Part shown: in pieces, positions 37,970-47,042 of the stretch
Position numbering within the stretch: the stretch's first letter is position 1
Layout: each line of letters begins with the position of its first letter
DNA from: Streptomyces harenosi
GTDB lineage: Bacteria; Actinomycetota; Actinomycetes; Streptomycetales; Streptomycetaceae
Length of the DNA stretch: 49,796 nt
Assembly: GCF_011008945.1 (NCBI RefSeq)
Contig: NZ_WYCT01000010.1
Coordinates: 1 to 49,796 of the forward strand
Direction: 5' to 3'
The notes under the pieces: generated by a model
Told to the model about the DNA's origin: nothing
Seen by the model: the letters and a program-made list of their open reading frames with translations, nothing else
Databases searched by the model: none
Made by a program: the position numbers and the translations under genes

Positions 37970-38740
37970 TCACGTAGCGCTGTTCGAGGCCCCTTCGGGG
38001 TTCGGGGTCGCGTCCGGGTTGGGGTTCGAGTCCGTGTTGGCGTGGAGGATCTCGCGGGCCTGGTCCGCCGCGCGGGCGATGCTCTCGGAGACGAAGTCGA
38101 CGAAGCGGGCGATGTTCTCCAGGCGGGCGGCGGCCGGGGTGCCGGGGCCGAGGATGCCGACGCCCTGCCGGGCCACTTCGCCGAGGTGCGCGGTGGACCG
38201 GGCGCCGGCCATCGTGGACTGGTACAGGACGTCGTCGTCGACGACATAGCGCTCACGGCGCCGTTCGTCGCGTTCCCGGCGGATGAGGCCCTGCCCTTCG
38301 AGGAACGTGACGGCCTTCGAGACGGATGCCGGACTGACCTGGAGGCGCCCGGTCAGCTCGGACGCCGTGAGGCTGCCGGAGTCGGTCGTGTAAAGGCTGG
38401 CCAGCACCCGGGCCGTCATCTTGGGCAGGCCCGACTGCATGAAGACGGTGGTGAACGTCTCCTCGTACTCGCGCACGGCATCGGCGTCGCGCCCGTGAGC
38501 CTGCAACGGCGCGCTGGGCTCGCGGGGCGCCGCCTTCCTGCGGCGGTGCGCGCGACGCTCGGCGGCGCGGTGGGCGAGGTCGGCGCGGTAGGCGGTGGGG
38601 CCCCCGTTGCGCATGACCTCTCGGGTGATGGTCGAGGTCGGGCGGTCGAGGCGCCTGGCGATCTCCGCGTAGGCGAGGCCGTCAGCCAGTCCCAGCGCGA
38701 TCTGCTGGCGTTCCTGCTGGGTGAGTCTGCCTCCCGGCAT
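37970..38740 (-). CDS. Fusion regulator: N-terminal IS30-type HTH plus MarR/GbsR-like domain
   Basis: 256 aa from ATG 38740 (GAAGGAGA upstream). Residues 1-60 (RLTQQERQQIALGLADGLAY, AEIARRLDRPTSTITREVMR, NGG) are an HTH_38 type domain usually seen in IS30 transposases. The middle (LPKMTARVLASLYTTDSGSL, TASELTGRLQVSPASVSKAV, TFLEGQGLIRRERDERRRER) is a winged helix of the MarR/GbsR type. The C-terminus is Asn/Pro-rich. No transposase catalytic domain is present. It has its own promoter with a GATC-centred palindrome and faces the serine hydrolase gene. Confidence 0.82.
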   Translation of the reverse strand: MPGGRLTQQERQQIALGLADGLAYAEIARRLDRPTSTITREVMRNGGPTAYRADLAHRAAERRAHRRRKAAPREPSAPLQAHGRDADAVREYEETFTTVFMQSGLPKMTARVLASLYTTDSGSLTASELTGRLQVSPASVSKAVTFLEGQGLIRRERDERRRERYVVDDDVLYQSTMAGARSTAHLGEVARQGVGILGPGTPAAARLENIARFVDFVSESIARAADQAREILHANTDSNPNPDATPNPEGASNSAT

Positions 38741-38759
38741 GGCGGTCTCCTTCGTGGCC

Positions 38760-38801
38760 GTGGTGATCACCACCATAGCGTTCACATTCGTTCAGTTGCA
38801 A
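38760..38801 (-). promoter_or_regulatory. Promoter and palindromic operator of the HTH-MarR regulator
   Basis: On the minus strand TTGCAA (38796-38801) and TATGGT (38772-38777) are 18 bp apart. A perfect 14-bp palindrome GTGGTGATCACCAC (38760-38773) overlaps the -10 end and start point, fitting autoregulation. Several GCAACG motifs follow toward 38925. Confidence 0.6.
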
Positions 38802-39041
38802 CGGTCGACCGTCAGCCCGTTGCCTTCATTCCAGAAGCGCTGCAACGATTTCCACCCAACGACGTGCACTTATGTGCCTTCTATGCAACGTCGCTCTTTC
38901 TAATAAACTGAAAGCAACGTAGCGTTTCGGTCGTCAGAAAGAACGACGGCGACACCGGCCTCCCCGGCTGCCTCAGGCACCCCGCGGTCAGCCCGCCCCG
39001 TCGGCCTCGATCTCGTGACCGCTTCGAAGGAGCACACCACC

Positions 39042-40197
39042 ATGTCCCTCACTCATGCCGGCCAGGACCGTCCGGAGTTGCAGCAGGCCATCGAGGAGAT
39101 GGTCGAGTCCGGCTTCGTCGGGGTGACGATGCGCGTGCACGACGAGCGGGGCGAGTGGGTCGGCAGCGCCGGGGTGCGCAAGCTGGGCGAGACCGCGAAG
39201 CCGCCGGCCAACGCTCACGTACGCATAGGCAGCAACACCAAGACGTTCACCGCGACCGCGGTACTGCGACTGGTGGCCGAGGGCGCGATCGGGCTGGACG
39301 CCCCCGTGGCCGACCACCTGCCCGAGTTCGGGCTGGACCCGAGGATCACGGTGCGGATGCTGCTGCAACACACCAGCGGGGTGTTCAACTTCACCGGCGA
39401 GTACTACGACGACGGGACCTTCGCGCCCGGGATCACCGCCACGACCGCCGGCCGCGAGTGGGTGGACCACCGATTCAGGACCTACCGGCCGGAGGAGCTG
39501 GTACGGCTGGCCCTGTCCAAGCCGGCCCGGTTCGCACCGGGGACGGAATGGAGCTACTCCAACACCAACTACGTGCTGGCCAGGCTGCTGATCGAGAAGG
39601 TCACCCGCCCACTCGCTCGCCGAGGAGATGCAGCGGCTGGTCCTGGGGCCGCTCGGGCTGTCGAACACCGTGGTGCCGGACACCGGCCCGGAGGTCCCCG
39701 GGCCGCATGCCCACGCCTACTACCGGTACGAGGACGCCGGCCGCCCCCGGACGGTCGACGTCACCCGCCAGAATCCCTCCTGGATCTCCACCGGCGGAGA
39801 CATGATCTCGACGACCCGGGACCTCCACACCTTCATCTCCGCGCTGATGGGCGGCAAGCTCCTCCCGGCCCCGCTGCTGGCCGAGATGTGCAAGCCGCAT
39901 CCCGAGACCGGCTACGGCCTGGGGGTGTTCGTGCAGGACACGGGCGAGAACGGCGGCACCGTCATCACCCACAACGGCGGCATGGCGGGCCACGCCGCGC
40001 TGATGTACAGCACGCCCGACGGCAGCAGGACGCTGACCGCCGCGCTGAACTACGTGGACGACGCCGCACTGTCCATGGCGCAGGCGTTCCAGAAGGCGAC
40101 GCAGAGGCTCGTCACGGAGGTTTTCGGTGGCGGGCGGACCGGGCTGGTCCCCGCACCCCGGTCATCCGGCCCCACCGGCACCCCGCAGGGAGCGTGA
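39042..40197 (+). pseudogene. Serine hydrolase (beta-lactamase/DD-peptidase family), single-base frameshift
   Basis: Begins at ATG 39042 (GAAGGAG upstream). The first frame gives SxxK as IGSNTKTFTA, then HTSGVFNF and WSYSNTNYVL up to about 39607. There an extra C in ACCCGCCCAC throws it out of frame; removing it restores HSLAEEMQRLVLGPLGLSNT and the rest to 40197, including ISTGGDMISTTRDLHTF and ITHNGGMAGHAALM (the HxG-type motif). Full product would be about 384 aa, a penicillin-binding-like esterase or carboxypeptidase. A C-run indel may be a sequencing error, so it could be intact in reality. Confidence 0.75.
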
Positions 40198-40229
40198 ACC
40201 GTCACGTACCCGGCGAGGATCCGGACGCC

Positions 40230-42506
40230 TCAGCCGACGCAGCCGTCACGCGTGCATCTCGCCGTGTCCAGAACCCTGGGTTCCTCGCCGGTGACCGGTT
40301 CCAGGTAGGCGATGTCGACGTACCCCGCGCCGCCCATCACGTCCGACAGGTCGATCGTGCCGGCGAAGGGCCGTGTACCGTCGGCTTCCTGCCCCAGGCA
40401 CAGCGGACTGGAGGTGCCCCGCCGGTCGATGCCGGACGCGACGGCGGCCAACCGTACGTATCGACAGCCGGAGGCCACGTGGTTGTCCCCCGAGAAACCG
40501 ACGGACCGTTCGTTCCACGTCACTCTGCCGGTGGCGACGCTGTTGCCGTAGGAGAGCCGGAATTCGGTGATCGGGTCCCGGTCCTCGGTGATGTAGCACC
40601 GCACTCGGGTGCAGGCGGCGGTCTCCTTGGTCGAGTACGTGAGGCCGCCGTCCTCCGACACCCAGTACGTCACCTGCACCACGCTCGGGCCGCCCGGCAG
40701 GTCGATGGTGACCGTACCGGCGAAGGGTCGCGTCCCGTCGTCTTCCATGCCGACGCACAGCGGGCTGGAAGTCCTCCTGTCGCTCGTCCCGTCAGGTGCC
40801 AGGGCGATCAGCTCGACGTATCGGCAGCCTGAAGCGACGTGGTGGCTGCCGGAGAAGACCGCGCTGCGCGCCGACCAGGTGAGCTCGCCGACCGCGTAGC
40901 TCTGGCCGTGGGCGACACGGAAGTTCGGAGTCGGTTCCTGATAACTGGAATAGACACAGCCGTCGCGGCTGCAGAGCATGGTGTACTTCGGTGTCGTGGG
41001 CTCCGATCCGTCGTCCGACACCAGGTAGGCGACTTGCACATGACCAGGGCCACCCGGGACGTCTATCGTCACCGTCCCGGTGAACGGAGTGTCCGCCTGG
41101 CCGGCACACACTTTCTGTGTCTCTGCGACGTCCGTGAGTCCGTTCGGCGTCATCGCGGTGAACTCGACCTTGCGGCAGCCGCTGACGACGCGGTTGGTCC
41201 CCGCGAAGGTGACCGTGCGCGGCCCCCAGTTCAACGTGCCGTCGTCCACACCGCTGTTGCCATGGGCGAGCTTGAACGTACGCACTGTACCGGCGGCGGA
41301 CATCGTCGGCCGCAACCGGGGCTGCGACACCATGTCGAAGACGCCCCAGTAGTATTTGCTCCACTCACTCGTGGCCTTCTGATACTCATCGGTCTTGACG
41401 TGGGTGAACGCTTCCACGCCCACCCAGCCCTGGAAACGGCCGGCGTCGTCGATCACTTGAAGCATGGGGCGAGGGTGGGAGTTGTGCCGGTAACACGTCT
41501 CCTTGCTGGATCCGAGGAGTGATTGGCACCAGTACTCCTCCGTGTTCTGTCTGCCGGTGCCGGTCTCGGCGAGGTAGCGAACCCGGTTCTTGGAGGTGTT
41601 GCCGCCCTGCTCCTGACAACTGGTGTTCGGCTGGAGGTAGCCCGCGCACTCCTTGCTTCCCGCACATGCCCGCCAGGGCTGTCCCGGATTGGCGGCGCCG
41701 CTGCCTTCACCGCTGAACGTCCAGTCGCCTCCGGTGGTCTGGCGGTTCACCACGCCCTTGTTGGCGGTGATGAAGGAGCCCCGGTATTTCACCGTGCGGT
41801 ACTCGGGGTCGGTGAGCATCTGCTCGATGGGAACGCGGCTCGATGTGCTCAACGAGGCGTTCGAACCATACGCGATCCCGAACGTCGCTCCGTAGTCGGA
41901 GAAGGCGTCGATCGGTCCGGGGATGGTGGCGTCGAACCGATCGGCGTAGTAGTTCGAACTACGCATCCGGGCGACGCCTCCGTCGGCCAGTTCTCCCGTC
42001 TCCAGAACCCAGGACTCCGTGAGCGGTTTCGCGAGTGCCGTCCCGGAACCGTTCTTGGTCCAGGTCACCACCACACGGCCCTGTGGCCCGTACCCGTAGG
42101 TGCCCTGGAAACCCCGGTCGGGACCGTCGCCGAAACCGGCAACGGTCCGGATGTCGCAGGTGGGAACGGGAGCACCGCAGTCGGCGCCGGTGACAGCAGG
42201 GACACGGGTGGGCTGTTCCCGCTGGTTCCACGTCCAGAAGTCGGTCGTGACCGTGCCGTCCGGCTTGAAGACGTAGTACCCCAACCGCACCCAGTTGCGG
42301 TAGTTGTTGTTGCTCGGGATATCCAGGCCTCCGACGGAGACGACCCAGTTGGCCTTGCCCCCGGGAAGCGCCTGCGCCGCCTGTGCCGTACTTGGTGCGG
42401 TCAGCATGCCTGCCAGGGTCCCGAGCAGGGCCAGCAGCAGCGCGGCACTTCGTCGCGGAACGACCTCTCGTATTGCCTGTCTCACGAGTCCTCTCGCGTG
42501 TCTCAC
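40230..42506 (-). CDS. Large secreted protein with three C-terminal ~110-aa repeats
   Basis: 758 aa, GTG 42506 preceded by AAGGAGG; a second GTG at 42485 is an in-frame alternative with its own duplicated AGAGGACTC. Signal peptide: SAALLLALLGTLAGMLTAPS, AQA. The N-terminal ~420 residues (WVRLGYYVFKPDGTVTTDFW, SWVLETGELADGG, EYWCQSLLGSSKE) are of unrecognised fold. Three repeats follow, each with (L/F)xx(A/S)(H/Y)GxS, (V/A)xF(A/S)G, VASGCR(Y/K)V, a Cys pair and PFxGTxxID. The cysteine pattern suggests disulfide-stabilised beta-sandwiches. Function unknown; extracellular binding is plausible. Confidence 0.75.
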   Translation of the reverse strand: MRHARGLVRQAIREVVPRRSAALLLALLGTLAGMLTAPSTAQAAQALPGGKANWVVSVGGLDIPSNNNYRNWVRLGYYVFKPDGTVTTDFWTWNQREQPTRVPAVTGADCGAPVPTCDIRTVAGFGDGPDRGFQGTYGYGPQGRVVVTWTKNGSGTALAKPLTESWVLETGELADGGVARMRSSNYYADRFDATIPGPIDAFSDYGATFGIAYGSNASLSTSSRVPIEQMLTDPEYRTVKYRGSFITANKGVVNRQTTGGDWTFSGEGSGAANPGQPWRACAGSKECAGYLQPNTSCQEQGGNTSKNRVRYLAETGTGRQNTEEYWCQSLLGSSKETCYRHNSHPRPMLQVIDDAGRFQGWVGVEAFTHVKTDEYQKATSEWSKYYWGVFDMVSQPRLRPTMSAAGTVRTFKLAHGNSGVDDGTLNWGPRTVTFAGTNRVVSGCRKVEFTAMTPNGLTDVAETQKVCAGQADTPFTGTVTIDVPGGPGHVQVAYLVSDDGSEPTTPKYTMLCSRDGCVYSSYQEPTPNFRVAHGQSYAVGELTWSARSAVFSGSHHVASGCRYVELIALAPDGTSDRRTSSPLCVGMEDDGTRPFAGTVTIDLPGGPSVVQVTYWVSEDGGLTYSTKETAACTRVRCYITEDRDPITEFRLSYGNSVATGRVTWNERSVGFSGDNHVASGCRYVRLAAVASGIDRRGTSSPLCLGQEADGTRPFAGTIDLSDVMGGAGYVDIAYLEPVTGEEPRVLDTARCTRDGCVG

Positions 42507-42514
42507 GAGTCCTC
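42478..42514. repeat. 16-bp direct repeat duplicating the start-site region
   Basis: TGTCTCACGAGTCCTC occurs at 42478-42493 and again at 42499-42514 (21 bp apart, i.e. seven codons). On the minus strand each copy contains an SD-like GAGGACTC and a GTG start, in the same frame. Confidence 0.8.
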
Positions 42515-43077
42515 CTTGTGTCCGTGTGTCATCGGCGGAAGTGCGCCGAATGAGCGACGATCTCGCTGGGAACCATAGGTCCTGGGCTGACGGGCATCGG
42601 GCGGCGAGATGCCTGACGCTGTCCGGGCGACCGTCGGGACCGCTCGGCGGCGCGGGCGTGTGTCGCTGCGGCGATGCGTTCAGCGAGTGGTTGTCCGGTG
42701 AGTACCCGAGGGCTCACTCCTGCCGTTCGGCTCGGCGAAGCCGGAGCGAGCAGCAGAACGCTAAGCCCGGCCCTCGGGGGACGGGTCAAGAGCGCGTCCT
42801 CCTCAGAGCCGCGGAGGCAGCGCACACGGTGGTGGTCACTGTGGCCGCCCTCAGCGCACAGTTCGATGCCGTCCTTCGGGTGTCCGGTGAGGTTGTCCGT
42901 CCGGGTGACAACCGAGCGCCGAGGAGAGCCGGTCCCCTGACCAATCCGGTCCGTATGGAGGGTCGGGCCCGAGCCGGGTTACCGCCGGTGCCGGTCGGGG
43001 CTCCCCACCCCGAGCAGCCCGGTGGCCGGGGTGGGCCCGTCGCGGGCGGGCCGAGGTGCATCGGATGCGCGGTGGCC
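42515..43077. other. Intergenic region, no gene seen
   Basis: About 560 bp between the secreted-protein start and the end of the LQ-motif protein gene, both leftward. Frames are open in several phases but resemble no family and lack good RBS. The AT-richer patches near 42520-42580 may contain the secreted-protein promoter, not resolved. Confidence 0.4.
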
Positions 43078-43848
43078 TCAGGCCGGAGCGGGCATGTCCA
43101 TGAAATCCTGGTACAACCTGAGGACTTGAGCCTCAGTGTGGCGTACGGGATCGTTCCGGAGGCGCTCGAACCGCCCTCGGAGATCCTGCCAGGCCATCAC
43201 GGATTCTTGCGGATTCCCGGACGGTAAGTCGATGTCCGCGTTCAGTTGCACCTGCTTGAGGAAGCGTACGACTTCTCGCGGGTTCGTCTCGTTCCGCACG
43301 AACTCGAAGATGGGGTCGGCGAGTTGCTGCTGGGTGTGCTGCTGGAAGCCGGAGTACTGGGCGATGACGTCGTACGCCTCTTGACCGGCCAGGCGATTGC
43401 TGCTGATTTCCTCGATGAGGTCCGGCATGTGGTGGGCAAGCATTCCGATCGCGGTGTTGGCGGCTCCCTGCCCCGGCCACAGGTTGCTGGTGTTGTTGTT
43501 CATCGCGTCCAGCAATCTCTGGACATCGGTCAGGGAATTGAGTTGCGTGTTGCTTCCCGCGGTGCTGGAGCCTTTGGCCTCCCACCACTGTTGCAGCGCA
43601 TCCTTCATCGCGTGGTGCGCGATGATGTGCCTGCGGTGCTGCCCCGTGGCCACGGGCATGGCCGTCCGGGTGGCCGCGCTGAAATGGTGGCGCCGCAGCA
43701 TCCGTTGGACCACGGCGTTGCCGACTGTGCTCTGCAGGCCGGTGATCAACGGCACGGCTGGTGTCACCGAGGCCGTACGCGGCGCTGACCGCGGCCGGTC
43801 TACGGCGGTGTCCACCGGTCGGCGCGGTTGGTGCGCGTGTGAGGGCAA
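43078..43848 (-). CDS. LQxxxGNxxV-motif protein (toxin/eCIS-cargo-like)
   Basis: 256 aa from TTG 43848 with GGGAGG 7 nt upstream. Residues 38-53 read LQSTVGNAVVQRMLRR, close to the LQ-x3-GN-x2-V-x2-(M/L)L-(Q/R)R motif at the N-terminus of many actinobacterial DUF4157 and polymorphic or contractile-injection-associated proteins. A histidine-rich helix follows (GQHRRHIIAHHAMKDALQQW), then an alpha-helical region. No signal peptide. No immunity gene or injection machinery is visible nearby, so toxin activity is only inferred. Confidence 0.6.
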   Translation of the reverse strand: MPSHAHQPRRPVDTAVDRPRSAPRTASVTPAVPLITGLQSTVGNAVVQRMLRRHHFSAATRTAMPVATGQHRRHIIAHHAMKDALQQWWEAKGSSTAGSNTQLNSLTDVQRLLDAMNNNTSNLWPGQGAANTAIGMLAHHMPDLIEEISSNRLAGQEAYDVIAQYSGFQQHTQQQLADPIFEFVRNETNPREVVRFLKQVQLNADIDLPSGNPQESVMAWQDLRGRFERLRNDPVRHTEAQVLRLYQDFMDMPAPA

Positions 43849-44075
43849 GAGACCTCCCAGGGCTTCTTCCCTTGCTACCAGCGGTACGCGCGTGGGGACA
43901 AGGTCCGCTCGGACGCCACGGGGGGAAGCGCGCCGATGTCGGGGGCGCGTGTGCCGTGATCGGCACGCCGGCCGACGACGGCCGGTTCACCACGGGCCCC
44001 GGTCCCCGCCGCCATCCGGCCGCGGGCCCACCTCGGCTGTCCGCCGACGACGCGGGACCCCGGGAGCCGCCCGGG

Positions 44076-44354
44076 TCACGGGCCGCAGATGCGCTGCGCC
44101 TGGGACGCCGTCCTGTCGCGGTCGGCCTTCGCGTCGGCCACCGCCTGCTCCCCGACGGTGCCCGGATGCCCGCCTTGAGCGATGACGTCCTCGTACCACG
44201 TGAGCATGTCGTCGTAGTCCTCCTGGGCCATCTCGGCGACCGTCCGGGCCTTGGCGCAGTCGCTGGGCGCCACGGCGGGCGCCGCGTGCGAGGGCATGGG
44301 CAGGGTGAGGGCCAGGGCGGCCGTGGCCGCGCCGGCGAACAGGCGTCGGGACAT
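44076..44354 (-). CDS. Small secreted protein (92 aa)
   Basis: From ATG 44354: RRLFAGAATAALALTLPMPS, HAAPAV forms a signal peptide cleaved after SHA. The mature ~70-aa chain has two cysteines (SDCAKA and QRICGP) likely bonded, and a coiled helical middle (RTVAEMAQEDYDDMLTWYED). Family unknown. An upstream in-frame start at 44393 is less likely because it would bury the signal peptide. Confidence 0.65.
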   Translation of the reverse strand: MSRRLFAGAATAALALTLPMPSHAAPAVAPSDCAKARTVAEMAQEDYDDMLTWYEDVIAQGGHPGTVGEQAVADAKADRDRTASQAQRICGP

Positions 44355-44560
44355 GGGAGAGCCTCGCTGTTCGGGCGGAGTACGCACCTTCACTCTTCAC
44401 CACCTTCACCTGGGTGGGTGACCTCCGCTACCCGGCGGAAGGCGCAGGTCCTCGGGGGGGCCGGCGACGGCAGCGTCCGGACGGGGAGGGTGCGGCGCAC
44501 CGCCGGCCACGGACACCGGTCAGGGGGCGCTGGGTCCCCGACGGTCCCCAAGAATGATCA

Positions 44561-44594
44561 AGGGCCGGTCTCGGATTGCTCCGAAACCGGCCCT
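44561..44594 (-). terminator. tRNA-Pro terminator, GNRA-type loop
   Basis: A 15-bp stem with one G-U pair (44561-44575 with 44580-44594) closed by GCAA on the minus strand lies 20 bp after tRNA-Pro. It is a stable rho-independent-like stop without a long U-run, as is common in Streptomyces. Confidence 0.75.
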
Positions 44595-44613
44595 GATCTG
44601 CGACTCTCACGAG

Positions 44614-44687
<74 letters not shown>

Positions 44688-45075
44688 ATGCGTGACCGAT
44701 GCGGTGGACCGCGTGATCAACGCAGGTCAAAGCCTACCTCATGCGGATGACCAGCCGGTACGGGCCGGTCGCGCCTGCCCTCCGGGGCCGGTCGCGCGCC
44801 TCCCCTTCGGGGGCGCCCCGTGCCGTACGGCGGACGGGGACGCCCGTCGGGCGGACGGCCGTCGGGCGGACGGCCGCGGATCGCGGTGGGGCGCCGCGGC
44901 CCACGGGTGCCCGGCCGTGTGCGGCGACGGCGGGCACCGGTGCGGTCGCCGGTGATCGCATCGCGAGACGGCCTTGCGTCACGCCCGTGACCAGGCGTTT
45001 CCTCGCACGGTGCGAACCGAACAAGTCGAACACCGTGGCAACGACGGCTCCGGCGACCGCTCCGCGCGGCGCGCC

Positions 45076-45969
45076 GTGACCGTCTTCCCGATCCTCGTCC
45101 TCGCGGCCGGCGTCCTGGGGCTGCTGCTGCCGGGGAGCTTCTCGGGCGGGAGCGAGGCAGTGCCGTACCTGCTGGGCGTGGTGATGTTCTGCATGGGCAT
45201 CACCATGACCCCGCAGGACTTCCGCGGGGTGGCCGCGCGGCCCTGGGCGGTGGCTCTCGGGCTGGTCGCGCACTACGTCATCATGCCGGGCCTGGGCTGG
45301 GCCGTCGCCCATCTGCTCCACCTCCCGCCGCAGCTCGCCGCCGGGGTGATCCTCGTCGGCTGCGCCCCCAGCGGTACCGCCTCCAACGTGGTGACGTATC
45401 TGGCGCGCGGCGATGTCGCCCTGTCCGTCTCCGTCGCCACCGTCTCCACGCTCGTCGCACCGCTGGTCACCCCGCCGCTGACGCTGCTGCTGGCCGGTGA
45501 GTACCTCCCGGTCGACGCCGGTTCCATGGTCACCGACATCCTCAAGACGGTGCTGCTGCCGGTGCTCGCGGGTCTCGTCGTACGGCTCGCCGCGGGCCGG
45601 TGGGTGCAGCGGGCGCTGCCGGTGCTGCCCTGGCTGTCCGCGCTGACGATCGCCGTGATCGTGGCCGTGGTGGTGGCGGGGAGCGCGGACGCCATCAGGT
45701 CGGCCGCCGGGCTGGTGTTCGTCGCCGTGGTGCTGCACAACGGGCTGGGTCTGGCACTGGGGTACGGCGCGGGGCGGATCGCCCGGCTCGGGGAACCGGC
45801 GAGCCGGGCCATGGCCTTCGAGGTGGGTATGCAGAACTCCGGGCTCGCGGCCTCGCTGGCCACCGCCCACTTCAGCCCGCTGGCGGCGCTGCCGGCCGCG
45901 GTCTTCTCCGTCTGGCACAACATCTCCGGCGCCCTGGCGGCCGCCTGGCTGTCGCGCCGGGGGCGCTGA
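45076..45969 (+). CDS. Bile acid:sodium symporter (BASS) family transporter
   Basis: 297 aa from GTG 45076 (GTG 45010 would add 22 residues). About nine membrane helices. Motifs: VPYLLGVVMFCMGITMTPQD, HYVIMPGLGWAVAHLL, GVILVGCAPSGTASNVVTYL and AFEVGMQNSGLAASLATAHF, the paired discontinuous-helix motifs of the BASS/YocS group. Bacterial members import organic acids such as bile acids or pantoate with sodium. Substrate cannot be read from sequence. Confidence 0.85.
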   Translation: MTVFPILVLAAGVLGLLLPGSFSGGSEAVPYLLGVVMFCMGITMTPQDFRGVAARPWAVALGLVAHYVIMPGLGWAVAHLLHLPPQLAAGVILVGCAPSGTASNVVTYLARGDVALSVSVATVSTLVAPLVTPPLTLLLAGEYLPVDAGSMVTDILKTVLLPVLAGLVVRLAAGRWVQRALPVLPWLSALTIAVIVAVVVAGSADAIRSAAGLVFVAVVLHNGLGLALGYGAGRIARLGEPASRAMAFEVGMQNSGLAASLATAHFSPLAALPAAVFSVWHNISGALAAAWLSRRGR

Positions 45970-46050
45970 CGGAACGCGCGGGCGCGGGACCGGATGCGTC
46001 CGCCCGCCACCGGGACTTCTCGAGTCCGGGGCCGGGCCCGCTGGGCCGGA

Positions 46051-46112
46051 GCCCGGTACGGGCCGGGCGGGTCCGGGCCCGGTACGGGCCGGGCGGGCCC
46101 GGTACGAGCGGT
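46051..46112. repeat. GCCCGGTACGGGCCGGGCGG direct repeats
   Basis: The 20-bp unit occurs at 46051-46070 and 46077-46096, followed by a partial third copy at 46097. Each contains GTAC in a GC-rich context. It lies between the BASS transporter and the acetyltransferase genes. It may be an operator array or a slippage product. Confidence 0.6.
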
Positions 46113-46341
46113 GCGGTGGCGGTGCTCGGGTGCCGCGCTCAGTGGGCCCCCGCCGGTTTTTCGTCCGCCGGGCCGGCGGCCGTCCGCAGGTGGCCCTCCC
46201 CCGGCGCCCGGACGGATTCGACGCTTCCGTTCGCCACGTCGCGCCCGGGCGGCCCGCACCGGTGCGGACGGAGGTCCCGCCACCGCCCGTGAGAAGATCA
46301 CCCGGCGGTCCGCGCCCGGTTCGACGACGTGGAAGGTGATC

Positions 46342-46902
46342 ATGTACGCGATATCCCTGGGGGACGACGGTGCGGAGCTGCGTCCGCTGGAACCGTGGCG
46401 GGCCGAGGAGTTCCTGGCCCACATCGACCGGGGACGGGAGTTCATCGGGCAGTACGTCGCTCTGCCGGACGCCGTCACCGACCTGGAGTCGAGCCGCGCC
46501 TTCCTCGGGTCGTACGCGCAGAAGGCGGCGGCCGACACCGGGCGGATCCACGGCATCTGGACCGACGGCGAACTGGTCGGCGGGGTGTTGTTCCGGACGA
46601 TGGACCTCGGGCAGGGCACGGCGGAGGCGGGCTGCTGGCTGGAGCCGTCGGCGGTGGGCCGGGGGCTGGTGACGCGGGCGGCGCGCGTCCTGATCGACTG
46701 GGCCGTGCGGGAGCGGGGCGTCCACCGCGTGGAGTGGCACGTGGCGGCGGCGAACCAGGCGAGCATCGCCGTGGCCCGGCGGCTCGGGATGCGCCGGGAC
46801 GGCGTACTGCGGGAGAGCTACCTGTACCGGGGCAAGCGGCACGACATGGAGATCTGGTCGGTGCTCGCCCCCGAGTGGCGGGCGGCCGGGCACGGCTCCT
46901 GA
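46342..46902 (+). CDS. GNAT acetyltransferase (RimL/RimJ-like)
   Basis: 186 aa from ATG 46342 behind GGAAGGTG. The RimJ/RimL-type pattern is LRPLEPWRAEEFLAHIDRGR, IWTDGELVGGVLFRTMD, GCWLEPSAVGRGLVTRAARV (acetyl-CoA-binding V/GxGxG/A loop) and VHRVEWHVAAANQASIAVAR, then RLGMRRDGVLRES. It would transfer acetyl to a protein N-terminus or amine substrate. Isolated gene; substrate unknown. Confidence 0.88.
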   Translation: MYAISLGDDGAELRPLEPWRAEEFLAHIDRGREFIGQYVALPDAVTDLESSRAFLGSYAQKAAADTGRIHGIWTDGELVGGVLFRTMDLGQGTAEAGCWLEPSAVGRGLVTRAARVLIDWAVRERGVHRVEWHVAAANQASIAVARRLGMRRDGVLRESYLYRGKRHDMEIWSVLAPEWRAAGHGS

Positions 46903-47042
46903 CGGCCGGCCCCCTCCTCCCCCGTGGCACCGGCCCCGGCACTCTCCCCCCGGGGATCGCGGGGCCGTCGTCGTTGACTCGGCGGCGGGCCGCGCCCAGG
47001 GTGGGCGGGACGGCAGGTGGACCGGTCCGAAGGTGGTGTCTC

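Noticed and set aside
37970..38740. IS30-family transposase
   Set aside because: Only the HTH is present; the rest is a MarR-type winged helix and no DDE catalytic domain or terminal inverted repeats exist.
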